From Dyadobacter diqingensis (GTDB lineage Bacteria; Bacteroidota; Bacteroidia; Cytophagales; Spirosomataceae): 64,000 nucleotides of DNA. The DNA lies in NCBI RefSeq assembly GCF_024220585.1, contig NZ_JAMXKF010000006.1, positions 7,725 to 71,724 on the forward strand, read 5' to 3'. Within the stretch, counting starts at the first letter, position 1; every line of letters begins with the position of its first letter. The translations under genes and the position numbers were made by a program. Shown piece after piece: positions 7,951 through 15,855 of the stretch. Below the pieces are notes generated by a model. The model saw only the letters and a list, made by a program, of their open reading frames with translations, was not told where the DNA came from and did no database searches.

Positions 7951-9564
7951 TTAATACAAAGCGTTACGCTGTGCTTTAACGGTTTCATCTTTAAGGAAAT
8001 CATCATAAGGCATCAACTTATCCAGAATTCCTTTTGGTCCGATTTCAATGATGCGGTTTGCGATCGTGTGAACGAACTGGTGATCGTGAGAATAAAACAA
8101 CAGACATCCTGAGAAATCAATCAGGCCGTTGTTAAGCGCTGTGATGGATTCAAGGTCAAGGTGGTTAGTCGGATCGTCCAGGATCAGGGCATTAGATCCT
8201 GAAAGCATCGTACGCGATAACATACAACGAACTTTTTCACCCCCTGAAAGTACTTTCGCTTTTTTCAGTGACTCTTCACCCGAGAAAAGCATACGACCAA
8301 GGAATCCACGGATAAAGCTCTCATCTTTTTCTTCTGAATACTGACGAAGCCAGTCAACCAGGTTCAGGTCAACGTCAAAGAAAGAGGTTGGATCTTTTGT
8401 GAAATACGATTTTGTAATCGTTACCCCCCAGTTAAAGTCACCCTTATCCGCCTTTTGCTCACCATTTAATATATCAAAAAATGCGCTGATTGATAAAGTA
8501 TTACGACTCACAAAAGCAATTTTATCGCCCTTGTTAACGCTGAAACTCATATTGTTAAACAATACAACGCCGTCTTCCGTCTTTTTAGACAATCCGTCAA
8601 TAGTCAAAATCTGGTCTCCTACTTCACGTTCTGACTTAAACGCAATGTATGGATACTTCCTCGATGATGGTTTGATATCATCAATGGTAAGTTTTTCCAG
8701 TAATTTCTGACGTGAAGTTGCCTGCTTGGATTTAGAAGCATTCGCGCTGAAACGACGGATAAACTCTTCAAGTTCTTTACGTTTTTCGTCTGATTTCTTA
8801 TTCTGATCCTGGCGTTGTTTCATAGCCAATTGGCTTGATTCATACCAGAATGAGTAGTTACCTGAGAACATCTGTACTTTGCTGAAATCGATATCAACGA
8901 TGTGCGTACAAACTTCGTCCAGGAAGTGTCTGTCGTGAGAAACAACGATAACTGTATTTTTGAAATCGGCAAGGAAGTTTTCAAGCCACAAAACCATCTC
9001 AACATCAAGGTTGTTGGTAGGTTCATCCAGCAGAAGAACATCCGGATTTCCAAAAAGCGCCTGAGCCAAAAGTACACGAACTTTGATGTTGGTATTAAGA
9101 TCACCCATCAATGTTCCGTGCATGTCCTCTCCTATTCCCAAACCGCTCAATAATTGCGCTGCTTCGGTTTCGGCCTCCCAACCGTTAAGGTCCGCAAATT
9201 CTGCTTCAAGATTAGCAGCCTTTTCTCCGTCCTCATCCGTGAAGTCCTCTTTTTCATAGATTGCCTCACGTTCCTTCATGATTTTGTAGAGACGTTCGTG
9301 TCCCAAAATCACTGTATCCATGGCTGTATATGCGTCGAACTCAAACTGATCCTGTTTAAGGAAAGTCATCCGTTCGCCGGGATTCATGCTAACTAAACCC
9401 GTTTGAGCTTCAATTTCACCTGAAAGAATTTTTAGAAATGTTGATTTACCCGCTCCATTGGCACCGATAATGCCGTAACAGTTTCCAGGTACAAATTTTA
9501 TATTTACTTCATCAAACAACACCCTTTTGCCGTACCGCAAGGATACGTTCTGAACCGTAATCAT
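7951..9564 (-). CDS. ABC-F family ATPase (YbiT-like)
   Basis: Duplicated ATPase without membrane domain, of the ABC-F group that binds the ribosomal E site and influences elongation or antibiotic protection. The first half has an intact Walker A at 34-41 (GANGAGKS) and Walker B at 177-187, but its signature position reads DLNTNIKVR (155-163) instead of LSGG. In the second half Walker A is lost (FVSRNTLSIS at 351-360), the signature LSGGEKVR (439-446) is intact, and Walker B ends DDP rather than DEP (463-465). The losses all belong to one composite site, leaving one good ATP site. The linker at about 245-310 is charged. At 537 residues the length is normal for YbiT-type members. Confidence 0.93.
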   Translation of the reverse strand: MITVQNVSLRYGKRVLFDEVNIKFVPGNCYGIIGANGAGKSTFLKILSGEIEAQTGLVSMNPGERMTFLKQDQFEFDAYTAMDTVILGHERLYKIMKEREAIYEKEDFTDEDGEKAANLEAEFADLNGWEAETEAAQLLSGLGIGEDMHGTLMGDLNTNIKVRVLLAQALFGNPDVLLLDEPTNNLDVEMVLWLENFLADFKNTVIVVSHDRHFLDEVCTHIVDIDFSKVQMFSGNYSFWYESSQLAMKQRQDQNKKSDEKRKELEEFIRRFSANASKSKQATSRQKLLEKLTIDDIKPSSRKYPYIAFKSEREVGDQILTIDGLSKKTEDGVVLFNNMSFSVNKGDKIAFVSRNTLSISAFFDILNGEQKADKGDFNWGVTITKSYFTKDPTSFFDVDLNLVDWLRQYSEEKDESFIRGFLGRMLFSGEESLKKAKVLSGGEKVRCMLSRTMLSGSNALILDDPTNHLDLESITALNNGLIDFSGCLLFYSHDHQFVHTIANRIIEIGPKGILDKLMPYDDFLKDETVKAQRNALY

Positions 9565-9594
9565 CTTAAAACTGATTTTTTATGAATGAAAGTG

Positions 9595-9602
9595 CAAAAT
9601 TA
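9595..9602 (-). promoter_or_regulatory. -7 box of the ABC-F gene
   Basis: Minus-strand TAATTTTG fits TAnnTTTG, 31 bp upstream of the ATG. No TTG occurs at the expected -33 distance. Confidence 0.35.
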
Positions 9603-9670
9603 CGAAAAATAGAGGGATTTTCTATGTCCGAAAACAAAGGATATCCCCAGTTTGTGTAAACATAACAAAC

Positions 9671-9702
9671 AAAAGAGGCCGATGTATCACCGGCCCCCTT
9701 TT
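9671..9702 (-). terminator. terminator of the secreted propeller-like gene
   Basis: On the minus strand GGGGGCCG pairs with CGGCCTCT through two G-T pairs around a 9-nt loop and ends in TTTTG. It lies just behind the stop at 9727. Confidence 0.75.
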
Positions 9703-9726
9703 TGAAAATATATTTTCAGCGTTTAA

Positions 9727-10998
9727 TCAGGGAATAACACGTAAAGTGTGAGCACCTTTTCCAACGCTAACTTTTGCTCCCTGCTTTTTCAAAGCCGGGG
9801 CATCTCCTTTGGTTACCGACCAGAATTCAACCGCGCCATTGCCATTTCCATATTCTAAAAATTCGTATACAGAAACTGCCAGGTTCGAGCCGTCTTTATC
9901 AAAAACGACACTTTGAGGGTAAATTCCTTCAAATGGATAATCAGAAACTTTTGTTAAAGCTCCGTCCCCAGCCAGTTTGAATAATGACAACGAGCTTCCC
10001 GTTGCAGCACCAGCTTCTGACCATGGGTGACCGCTTTTCGCCGCATTTACCGTAACCAGTGAAGTACCGTCAGGGCTTATGGCAAAAGAACCTGTGTTCA
10101 AACCAACCGCAGTTTTACTGGCCACTTTATGTTCAACAGCACCGTCCATCGAAAAATCAACGACAAACAATTCTCCTTCACCTGTCGCCTTTCCAGCCGC
10201 ACCTTTTGCATCAAGAACAAAATAGTGTTTTCCATCTGGCGAGAACTTCCCGAAAGATGGCTCAGCACCTACCTGTACCGGTTTCCCAACCAACTCAACG
10301 TTTTTAAGCTTACCGGCTTCACGCAATACTTTGTACAAACCTACTTCATGCGTTTTTCCCAAAGTAAAAGCGATAAAATCGCCTGATGGATGCCATGAAA
10401 CGTCTACAATCTTATTTGTAGAGTCAATACCAGAAGGAAGATTCAAGAATCTTGCTGGTTTTCCATCCGGTGCAGATTCAATAAATACAAGATCCTTACC
10501 AGTCTGACGGGTCGAAATGATCAGTTCATTTTTATTGACGTCAATAGCAGTTGGATATTTCCCTACCGGAAAACCAAATTTCGCCTTCGGAGCAGCCGGG
10601 TTGGCAATATCTACCACAAATAATTTTTCGCCGGCAGGAAATTCCAAAGCGGCGTCCTTATACTCGGCCACACCATCATCCGGACGAAGACGGCTTTCGA
10701 GAACAAAAGCCAATCCGCCATTTACAGGAACAGCAATCGTTTTTGCAGAACCCAATGCCGAATTTGATACCAATGCCGTACCCACCGACTTACTACGGTC
10801 AACCGGAAATTTAATTGATGTTAAAAGATCTTTTGCTGTGTTGTCTCTTAATAGCTTCCCATCAACTAGCGCCGAGGCTGACATATCAGCATCAGAAACA
10901 ACCACAAGGCCCCGGGCGTTAAAATTAACAGGCGATTGAGCGACAGCAGGAACGGCTCCCAAAGCCACTAAACCGGCAAATAATGCGACTTTTTTCAT
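9727..10998 (-). CDS. secreted beta-propeller-like protein (lactonase / YVTN type)
   Basis: The 423-residue product starts with a clear signal peptide (KK followed by a hydrophobic core, cleavage after AVA-Q near residue 21), so it is periplasmic or secreted. The mature part is a series of short repeats of the type found in seven-bladed propellers: HPSGDFIAFTLG, FSPDGKHYFVLDAKG, ISPDGTSLVTVNAAKSG and VFDKDGSNLAVSVYEF. These resemble lactonase and YVTN proteins, but I see no catalytic or metal site that would fix an activity. It has its own terminator and is monocistronic. A perfect 18-bp inverted repeat lies 56-106 bp upstream of the start. Confidence 0.7.
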   Translation of the reverse strand: MKKVALFAGLVALGAVPAVAQSPVNFNARGLVVVSDADMSASALVDGKLLRDNTAKDLLTSIKFPVDRSKSVGTALVSNSALGSAKTIAVPVNGGLAFVLESRLRPDDGVAEYKDAALEFPAGEKLFVVDIANPAAPKAKFGFPVGKYPTAIDVNKNELIISTRQTGKDLVFIESAPDGKPARFLNLPSGIDSTNKIVDVSWHPSGDFIAFTLGKTHEVGLYKVLREAGKLKNVELVGKPVQVGAEPSFGKFSPDGKHYFVLDAKGAAGKATGEGELFVVDFSMDGAVEHKVASKTAVGLNTGSFAISPDGTSLVTVNAAKSGHPWSEAGAATGSSLSLFKLAGDGALTKVSDYPFEGIYPQSVVFDKDGSNLAVSVYEFLEYGNGNGAVEFWSVTKGDAPALKKQGAKVSVGKGAHTLRVIP

Positions 10999-11311
10999 AG
11001 AAAAAGAAAGTTTTAGATAGATTAAATTTTAATAAAAACATAAAGTGCTTTTATTAAAAGAAACCTTGTAAGCCTGTTTTAAGGTGTTACAAGGTTTCTT
11101 TTAACAGTTTGCAATATATCATATAAAACATTTAAACTACAAGATTTACTCTCATTTCCTGCTCCATTTTTATTTAAATGCATTTTTTAGCTCCCCATCC
11201 CTAACATTTTACGCTTATCATTGCAAAAGTTACAATGCAGAAAAATCCAACATAACACAGAAAACCCCGACAGTAAAACTATCGGGGCAAATATCTTTGT
11301 AAAAAAGCTGC
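10999..11311. other. intergenic region with a perfect 18-bp inverted repeat
   Basis: AT-rich gap between rpsT and the propeller-like gene, both on the minus strand. It holds the rpsT terminator (11265-11287) and TTAAAAGAAACCTTGTAA (11054-11071), mirrored exactly at 11087-11104 around a 15-nt loop. The latter could be a second terminator or a leader structure or operator of the downstream gene. I find no open frame worth calling and no exact TAnnTTTG box on the minus strand. Confidence 0.6.
11265..11287 (-). terminator. rpsT terminator
   Basis: CCCCGA and TCGGGG pair, with an inner AGT/ACT extension, and the minus strand continues TTTTCTG. It lies 25 bp behind the rpsT stop. Confidence 0.8.
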
Positions 11312-11575
11312 TTACGCTGCTACCGCCAACGAATTAACTAATTTAGCCAATTTCGATTTTTGGTTAGACGCTTTTTTCTTATGGATAATGTTTTTCTTTG
11401 CCAAACGGTCCAACATAGAAGAAACTGTTTTGTAAACTTCTATCGCAACAGTTTTGTCAGTCGTTTCACGCAATTTTTTTACGTAAGAACGTGTTGTTTT
11501 GTGTTGGTAGCGATTACGCAAACGCTTCGTTTCGTTGGCACGAATTCTTTTTAATGCTGATTTATGATTTGCCAT
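11312..11575 (-). CDS. rpsT: 30S ribosomal protein S20
   Basis: Primary 16S rRNA-binding protein of the small ribosomal subunit. The 87-residue, lysine-rich, helical sequence opens with [18 protein letters not shown] and contains [19 protein letters not shown] near residues 55-73, both diagnostic of S20. Its length is typical. It is monocistronic, with a consensus promoter about 40 bp upstream and a GC hairpin terminator downstream. Confidence 0.97.
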   Translation of the reverse strand: MANHKSALKRIRANETKRLRNRYQHKTTRSYVKKLRETTDKTVAIEVYKTVSSMLDRLAKKNIIHKKKASNQKSKLAKLVNSLAVAA

Positions 11576-11615
11576 TTTATAATGTTGATATTTTTCAATT
11601 CTTAGAATCGGTCTG

Positions 11616-11646
11616 CAAAAATAGGCATACCTTATTAAAAACGCAA
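11616..11646 (-). promoter_or_regulatory. rpsT promoter
   Basis: Minus-strand TTG (11646-11644), a 20-bp spacer and TATTTTTG (11623-11616) match the Bacteroidota consensus without mismatch. Confidence 0.75.
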
Positions 11647-11683
11647 CTTTAGTTAGAAATATATTTAAAGAAAACCGTATTTT

Positions 11684-12487
11684 CTACTTAACCAAACGCT
11701 GTACATCCGACGACAGGTACTCTGCCACTCTCGCTTCAAGCTCCGAAACCGGAATATTGCCCAACAACTCTCCCTCCACGGCAAGCGAAATCTTGCCTGT
11801 TTGTTCCGAAATCACAATTACCACAGCATCAGTGGCTTCGCTCATCCCCATGGCAGCCCTGTGACGGAATCCAAGTGAACTGGGCACATCCACGCCGTCG
11901 GCAACGGGTAGCACACAACGTGCCGCTTTGAGCCTGCCGTCAACAATAACGACTGCTCCGTCGTGCAGTTCACTATATTGATTAAAAAGTGAAACAATTA
12001 ACGGTTTTGACACGCGGGCATCAAGCATTTCACCTGTTTCAATAAATTTCCCAAGGTCATCCCGCTTGTTCAGCACGATCAATGCGCCGTTAAAATTCGA
12101 TGCAATGGTCTTGCTCGCGTCTATAATTTCTTTGAGGTTTTTGTTTTTGAGATCTAAAACCGTGCTTCCAAGTATCTTTTTCAGAAACTCATTATTGGTA
12201 TAAATCGTCGATTTACCGATAATCAAAAGGAAACGGCGGATCTCCTGCTGAAAAATGACGATCAGCGCTACGGCCCCAACGCCCATAAAATATTGTAAAA
12301 TCGCCGTCAGCAATCCCAATCCAAGTCCTTTTACAACCAGATAAAAGACGTAAACAAACAAATACCCTAAAAAAACCCTGCTTGCTATACTGCCCCGAAC
12401 AAGGAAATAAATCTGATAAAGAAGTATCGATACCAAAAAAACATCCAGAATATCAGTCCAGTTAACATTCAAAAAACCAACACGCAT
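11684..12487 (-). CDS. cdaA: diadenylate cyclase, CdaA type
   Basis: Makes the second messenger c-di-AMP from two ATP, which in other bacteria controls potassium and osmolyte balance and envelope integrity. Hydrophobic segments at about residues 15-31, 37-57 and 63-80 anchor it in the inner membrane. The cyclase domain follows with both catalytic motifs: Asp176-Gly-Ala in LHDGAVV and Arg208-His-Arg in GFRHRAA. At 267 residues it is the usual CdaA length. It sits 24 bp behind folP and is surely cotranscribed; no YbbR-type regulator is adjacent. Confidence 0.95.
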   Translation of the reverse strand: MRVGFLNVNWTDILDVFLVSILLYQIYFLVRGSIASRVFLGYLFVYVFYLVVKGLGLGLLTAILQYFMGVGAVALIVIFQQEIRRFLLIIGKSTIYTNNEFLKKILGSTVLDLKNKNLKEIIDASKTIASNFNGALIVLNKRDDLGKFIETGEMLDARVSKPLIVSLFNQYSELHDGAVVIVDGRLKAARCVLPVADGVDVPSSLGFRHRAAMGMSEATDAVVIVISEQTGKISLAVEGELLGNIPVSELEARVAEYLSSDVQRLVK

Positions 12488-12511
12488 AAGAAATTCAATA
12501 TTATTTCGCGA

Positions 12512-13375
12512 CTAAATTACTATTTTTTCGTTCATACCGCTAGTAGCCATCCATAGTTTTACGGCCTCAACGGCCGGTTTTACATCGTGAACACGCAAAA
12601 TAGACGCGCCATGTTGTAAAGAAATTGTATTTAAAACCGTGGTTCCGTTTAATGCATCCTGCGCGGTGATGTTTAAGGTATTGTAAATCATCCCTTTTCT
12701 TGATATCCCGACCAGCAGCGGACAACCCAGTTCATGGAATTCAGAAAGATCTTTCATCAATGCAAAATTTTGAGCCGTTGTCTTTGCAAAACCAAATCCC
12801 GGGTCAATAATAACATCTGAAACGCCTTTCTGGCGCAGGACAATTAATTTCTCCTGTAATTCCTGTAAAATTCGGGGTACCAGAAAATCATAGTCCGTCA
12901 GTGTGTTCATCGTTTGCGGCGTCCCCCGCATATGCATTAATATATAAGGTACGCCCAACTCCGCGACCACATCAAACATCCGATCGTCCAACAATCCGCC
13001 TGCGACATCATTAATAATATGTGCGCCGTTCAAAACCGACTGCCTTGCCACTTCTGAACGAAAGGTATCAACAGAAATTATAAGTTCGGGAAAATACTTA
13101 TTTAGCTGCTCAATAACCGGCACTACACGGTCTGTTTCCTCGCTTTCCCCGACCTCTTTCGCACCGGGTCTTGTTGAATAACCACCGATATCAATCAAAA
13201 CTGCTCCGTCCTCCTGCATTTTTCCGGCCTTCTCAATAACCGCTTCCATCGACTTCATCCGGCTTTCCGAATAAAAAGAATCCGGCGTAATATTTAAAAT
13301 GCCCATCACCCGTGGCATGGAAAGATCCAGTAGCCGCCCCTGAATTTTGATCGTTTTTTTACTAACTTGCGCCAT
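12512..13375 (-). CDS. folP: dihydropteroate synthase
   Basis: Condenses p-aminobenzoate with dihydropterin pyrophosphate in folate synthesis; this is the sulfonamide target. The 287-residue TIM barrel shows all family signatures: GILNITPDSFY at 25-35, DIGGYSTRPGA at 62-72, the DPGFGFAKT segment, GISRKGM, and the terminal RVHDVKP that binds pyrophosphate. It is the first gene of a two-gene operon with cdaA, an arrangement I regard as common in Bacteroidota. Confidence 0.97.
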   Translation of the reverse strand: MAQVSKKTIKIQGRLLDLSMPRVMGILNITPDSFYSESRMKSMEAVIEKAGKMQEDGAVLIDIGGYSTRPGAKEVGESEETDRVVPVIEQLNKYFPELIISVDTFRSEVARQSVLNGAHIINDVAGGLLDDRMFDVVAELGVPYILMHMRGTPQTMNTLTDYDFLVPRILQELQEKLIVLRQKGVSDVIIDPGFGFAKTTAQNFALMKDLSEFHELGCPLLVGISRKGMIYNTLNITAQDALNGTTVLNTISLQHGASILRVHDVKPAVEAVKLWMATSGMNEKIVI

Positions 13376-13547
13376 ATAACAGCAATGATATTAGAATAAA
13401 AAGCGTGTTTTTCTCAATTAATGACAGACGGTCGATTTAATACAGTAATTTCCTTCGATCAGACTACCGTTTAATTTCAGCACTGCAAATCCAATATTAT
13501 TAATGTACATTTTTCAGAATTAATTAAGCCAAACACATTAAGTACGC

Positions 13548-14093
13548 GTGAAATCGACCGAAGCGGAATATCAGGAAATCATTCAGCATTGCCAAGATCT
13601 TTTTACAAAAAAAAACAAAGATTACGGAACTTCATGGCGCATTTTGCGCATTCCTTCTATAACTGATCAGATTTTTATCAAGGCACAGCGCATCCGTACC
13701 ATTCAGGAAAAAGGTGTGCAAAAAGTTAACGACGATATCTCCGGTGAATTCATCGGGATCATTAACTATTGTGTCATGGCGTTGATCCAAGTAGAGTTGG
13801 GAACGGATAAGGGAGAAATCGGAGCCGACGAATTGACGTCTCTCTACAATACCCAGGTTAACGAAGTAAAAGAATTGCTGTTTAACAAAAATCACGACTA
13901 CGGCGAGGCGTGGCGCGATATGCGGGTAAGCTCTATGACAGATATTATCCTGATGAAGTTATTGAGAATAAAGCAAATTGAAGATAACGAAGGCTTTACA
14001 CTCGTTTCAGAAGGTGTAAAATCAGGTTATCAGGATATCATCAATTACTCCGTATTCTGTCTGATTAAGTCAAACAGTTTACATACAAATTAA
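13548..14093 (+). CDS. DUF1599 (duplicated) protein
   Basis: A cytosolic 181-residue protein made of two copies of the same unit: KKNKDYGTSWRILRIPSIT (about 24-42) recurs as NKNHDYGEAWRDMRVSSMT (about 112-130), and each is followed by an IIxY segment (GIINYCVMALIQ, DIINYSVFCLIK). This matches DUF1599, annotated as far as I recall as a nucleotide-modification-associated domain; no activity is established. Translation probably starts at the GTG, since the nearest upstream ATG is out of frame. It is followed by the BT_3928-type gene in a pairing I consider typical for the phylum. Confidence 0.88.
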   Translation: MKSTEAEYQEIIQHCQDLFTKKNKDYGTSWRILRIPSITDQIFIKAQRIRTIQEKGVQKVNDDISGEFIGIINYCVMALIQVELGTDKGEIGADELTSLYNTQVNEVKELLFNKNHDYGEAWRDMRVSSMTDIILMKLLRIKQIEDNEGFTLVSEGVKSGYQDIINYSVFCLIKSNSLHTN

Positions 14094-14128
14094 AACGAAA
14101 ACGACGGTTGCCTAACAAATTACCAAAA

Positions 14129-15223
14129 ATGAAGATTCTTGCACATGTTTCCCGGGTTATTGTAGGGTTATTATTTATTTTTTCGGGGTTGATCAAACTG
14201 AACGATCCCGTCGGTACCCAATACAAGCTCGAAGAATATTTCGAGGTTTTCGCAACCGACTTTTCTTATTTTCAGCATTTCTTCGAAGCTTTAATCCCGC
14301 TTGCACTTTATTTTTCGGTATTTCTGTGCGCCGCGGAAGTTGTTCTGGGCATTGCCTTGCTTGTCGGTTATAAGCCAAAAACTATATCCTGGTTGCTCCT
14401 GCTGATCATCGTCTTTTTTACCTTCCTGACTTTCTACTCCGCTTATTTTAATAAGGTGACCGATTGCGGATGTTTCGGTGCGGCTATTAAATTAACACCG
14501 TGGACTTCGTTTGGAAAAGATGTATTCTTATTGATTCTGATCCTTATTATAATTTATAAGCGTAAGATTTTCAAAACCCAGCCAACCGGATTTATTGTCG
14601 CGCTTTCTACCCTGGCTTCTTTGGGGATTGCGGTTTATTCATTAAGACACTTGCCGATTCTTGATCTCCTGGCTTACCGTGTGGGAGCTAATATCCCGGC
14701 ACAAATGAAGCCGTCCGAACCTTTGCGGTATAAATATATTTTTACAAAAGGAGGCAAAGAAGTGGAATTTGAACAATATCCAACGGATACTACCATGGTA
14801 TTTAAAGATATGGTTGTGCTGAATGAAGATGCCAAACCGACAATAACGGATTACAGAGTTTGGAACGATGCCGGTGACTTTACCGAGGAGACTTTTAAAG
14901 GAAAGAAATTATTTCTGATCATAAAAAATCTGACTGATATCAATACGGCCGCTTTTCCTGATATTCAAAAACTGGTGAATGAAGTTAAAAAGAAAGGTGT
15001 AGAGCCAATTGTGCTTACATCTGCCAGCAGCTCCGAAATCACCGAATTCCTTACGCAGCATCAGCTTTCATTGCCTTATTACTTCGTGGATGCGACTGTT
15101 TTGAAAACAATCTCACGGTCTAATCCGGGGTTGTGGCTTTTGAAAGACGGAACCGTGAAGGGCAAGTGGCATTATAACGACACGCCTTCACCGGAGGAGG
15201 TTTTGGAAGATCTGGCGAAATAA
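14129..15223 (+). CDS. BT_3928 family DoxX/MauE-like membrane protein
   Basis: Inner-membrane protein with a four-helix DoxX/MauE-like N-terminal half (about residues 1-140) and a soluble C-terminal half resembling a thioredoxin fold. The membrane part contains FIFSGLIKLNDPVGT near the N-terminus and the motif DCGCFG around residue 113, two cysteines spaced as in MauE-type disulfide-handling proteins. A redox role is therefore plausible but unproven. The ATG start gives 364 residues; an in-frame TTG 21 bp upstream is possible but less likely. It follows DUF1599 by 35 bp and is probably cotranscribed. Confidence 0.85.
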   Translation: MKILAHVSRVIVGLLFIFSGLIKLNDPVGTQYKLEEYFEVFATDFSYFQHFFEALIPLALYFSVFLCAAEVVLGIALLVGYKPKTISWLLLLIIVFFTFLTFYSAYFNKVTDCGCFGAAIKLTPWTSFGKDVFLLILILIIIYKRKIFKTQPTGFIVALSTLASLGIAVYSLRHLPILDLLAYRVGANIPAQMKPSEPLRYKYIFTKGGKEVEFEQYPTDTTMVFKDMVVLNEDAKPTITDYRVWNDAGDFTEETFKGKKLFLIIKNLTDINTAAFPDIQKLVNEVKKKGVEPIVLTSASSSEITEFLTQHQLSLPYYFVDATVLKTISRSNPGLWLLKDGTVKGKWHYNDTPSPEEVLEDLAK

Positions 15224-15292
15224 ATAGATCAGCCACGCTCCCATCCGTTTTTAGTTACAAGTTAATTATTGCTGTTTCCGCCATTGTAATTC

Positions 15293-15796
15293 ATGAAAAA
15301 TATATTTCTAATCGGACTTCCATCTTCCGGCAAGTCTACTTTGGGAAAAAAACTTGCCAGGCTTCTTGACTATCGCTTTGTCGACATGGATAAGCTGATC
15401 GAAAAAGACCAGGGCATGACGATCCACGAGATATTCACACAAAAAGGTGAACCTTATTTCAGAGAAGTTGAAAGCAGGATTTTGAAAGATACCATTGAAA
15501 ACCGCAGCGTGGTGATTGCTACGGGAGGCGGTGCTCCCTGTTTCTTCGACAATATGGATTTCATTAAAAAATCAGGGATCAGTGTTTTTCTGGACGTACA
15601 CCATGTGGAGCTGGCCAAACGTATCCAGAACCATGGCAAGGATGACAGACCTTTGTTATCAGGTGCAACTTCTCTTGAAAACGAACTTGAACAAAAATAT
15701 CAGCAACGGTTGCCATTTTATTCCCGGGCAGATTTTACGTTATCGGGTGATAGCGACGTTTCGCAGCTTGCAGCTATTGTGCAACCACTTTTGTAG
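15293..15796 (+). CDS. aroK: shikimate kinase
   Basis: Phosphorylates shikimate with ATP in the chorismate pathway. The 167-residue P-loop kinase has Walker A GLPSSGKST at 8-16, the substrate-binding Asp33 in FVDMDKLIE, Arg57 in PYFREVE, the GGG loop at 78-80, and Arg119 of the lid in DRPLL. Length and motif order are those of AroK. It lies 69 bp behind the BT_3928-type gene and is ended by a strong bidirectional terminator. Confidence 0.97.
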   Translation: MKNIFLIGLPSSGKSTLGKKLARLLDYRFVDMDKLIEKDQGMTIHEIFTQKGEPYFREVESRILKDTIENRSVVIATGGGAPCFFDNMDFIKKSGISVFLDVHHVELAKRIQNHGKDDRPLLSGATSLENELEQKYQQRLPFYSRADFTLSGDSDVSQLAAIVQPLL

Positions 15797-15841
15797 GACA
15801 CAAAAAAACCTGAGCCGATTAAGCTCAGGTTTTTTTGTGTC
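15797..15841. terminator. bidirectional terminator, 19-bp stem
   Basis: GACACAAAAAAACCTGAGC is mirrored perfectly around a 7-nt loop, with A7 and T7 on either side, between aroK and the convergent porin gene. Confidence 0.95.
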
Positions 15842-15855
15842 TTTTTTCTTCTTCC

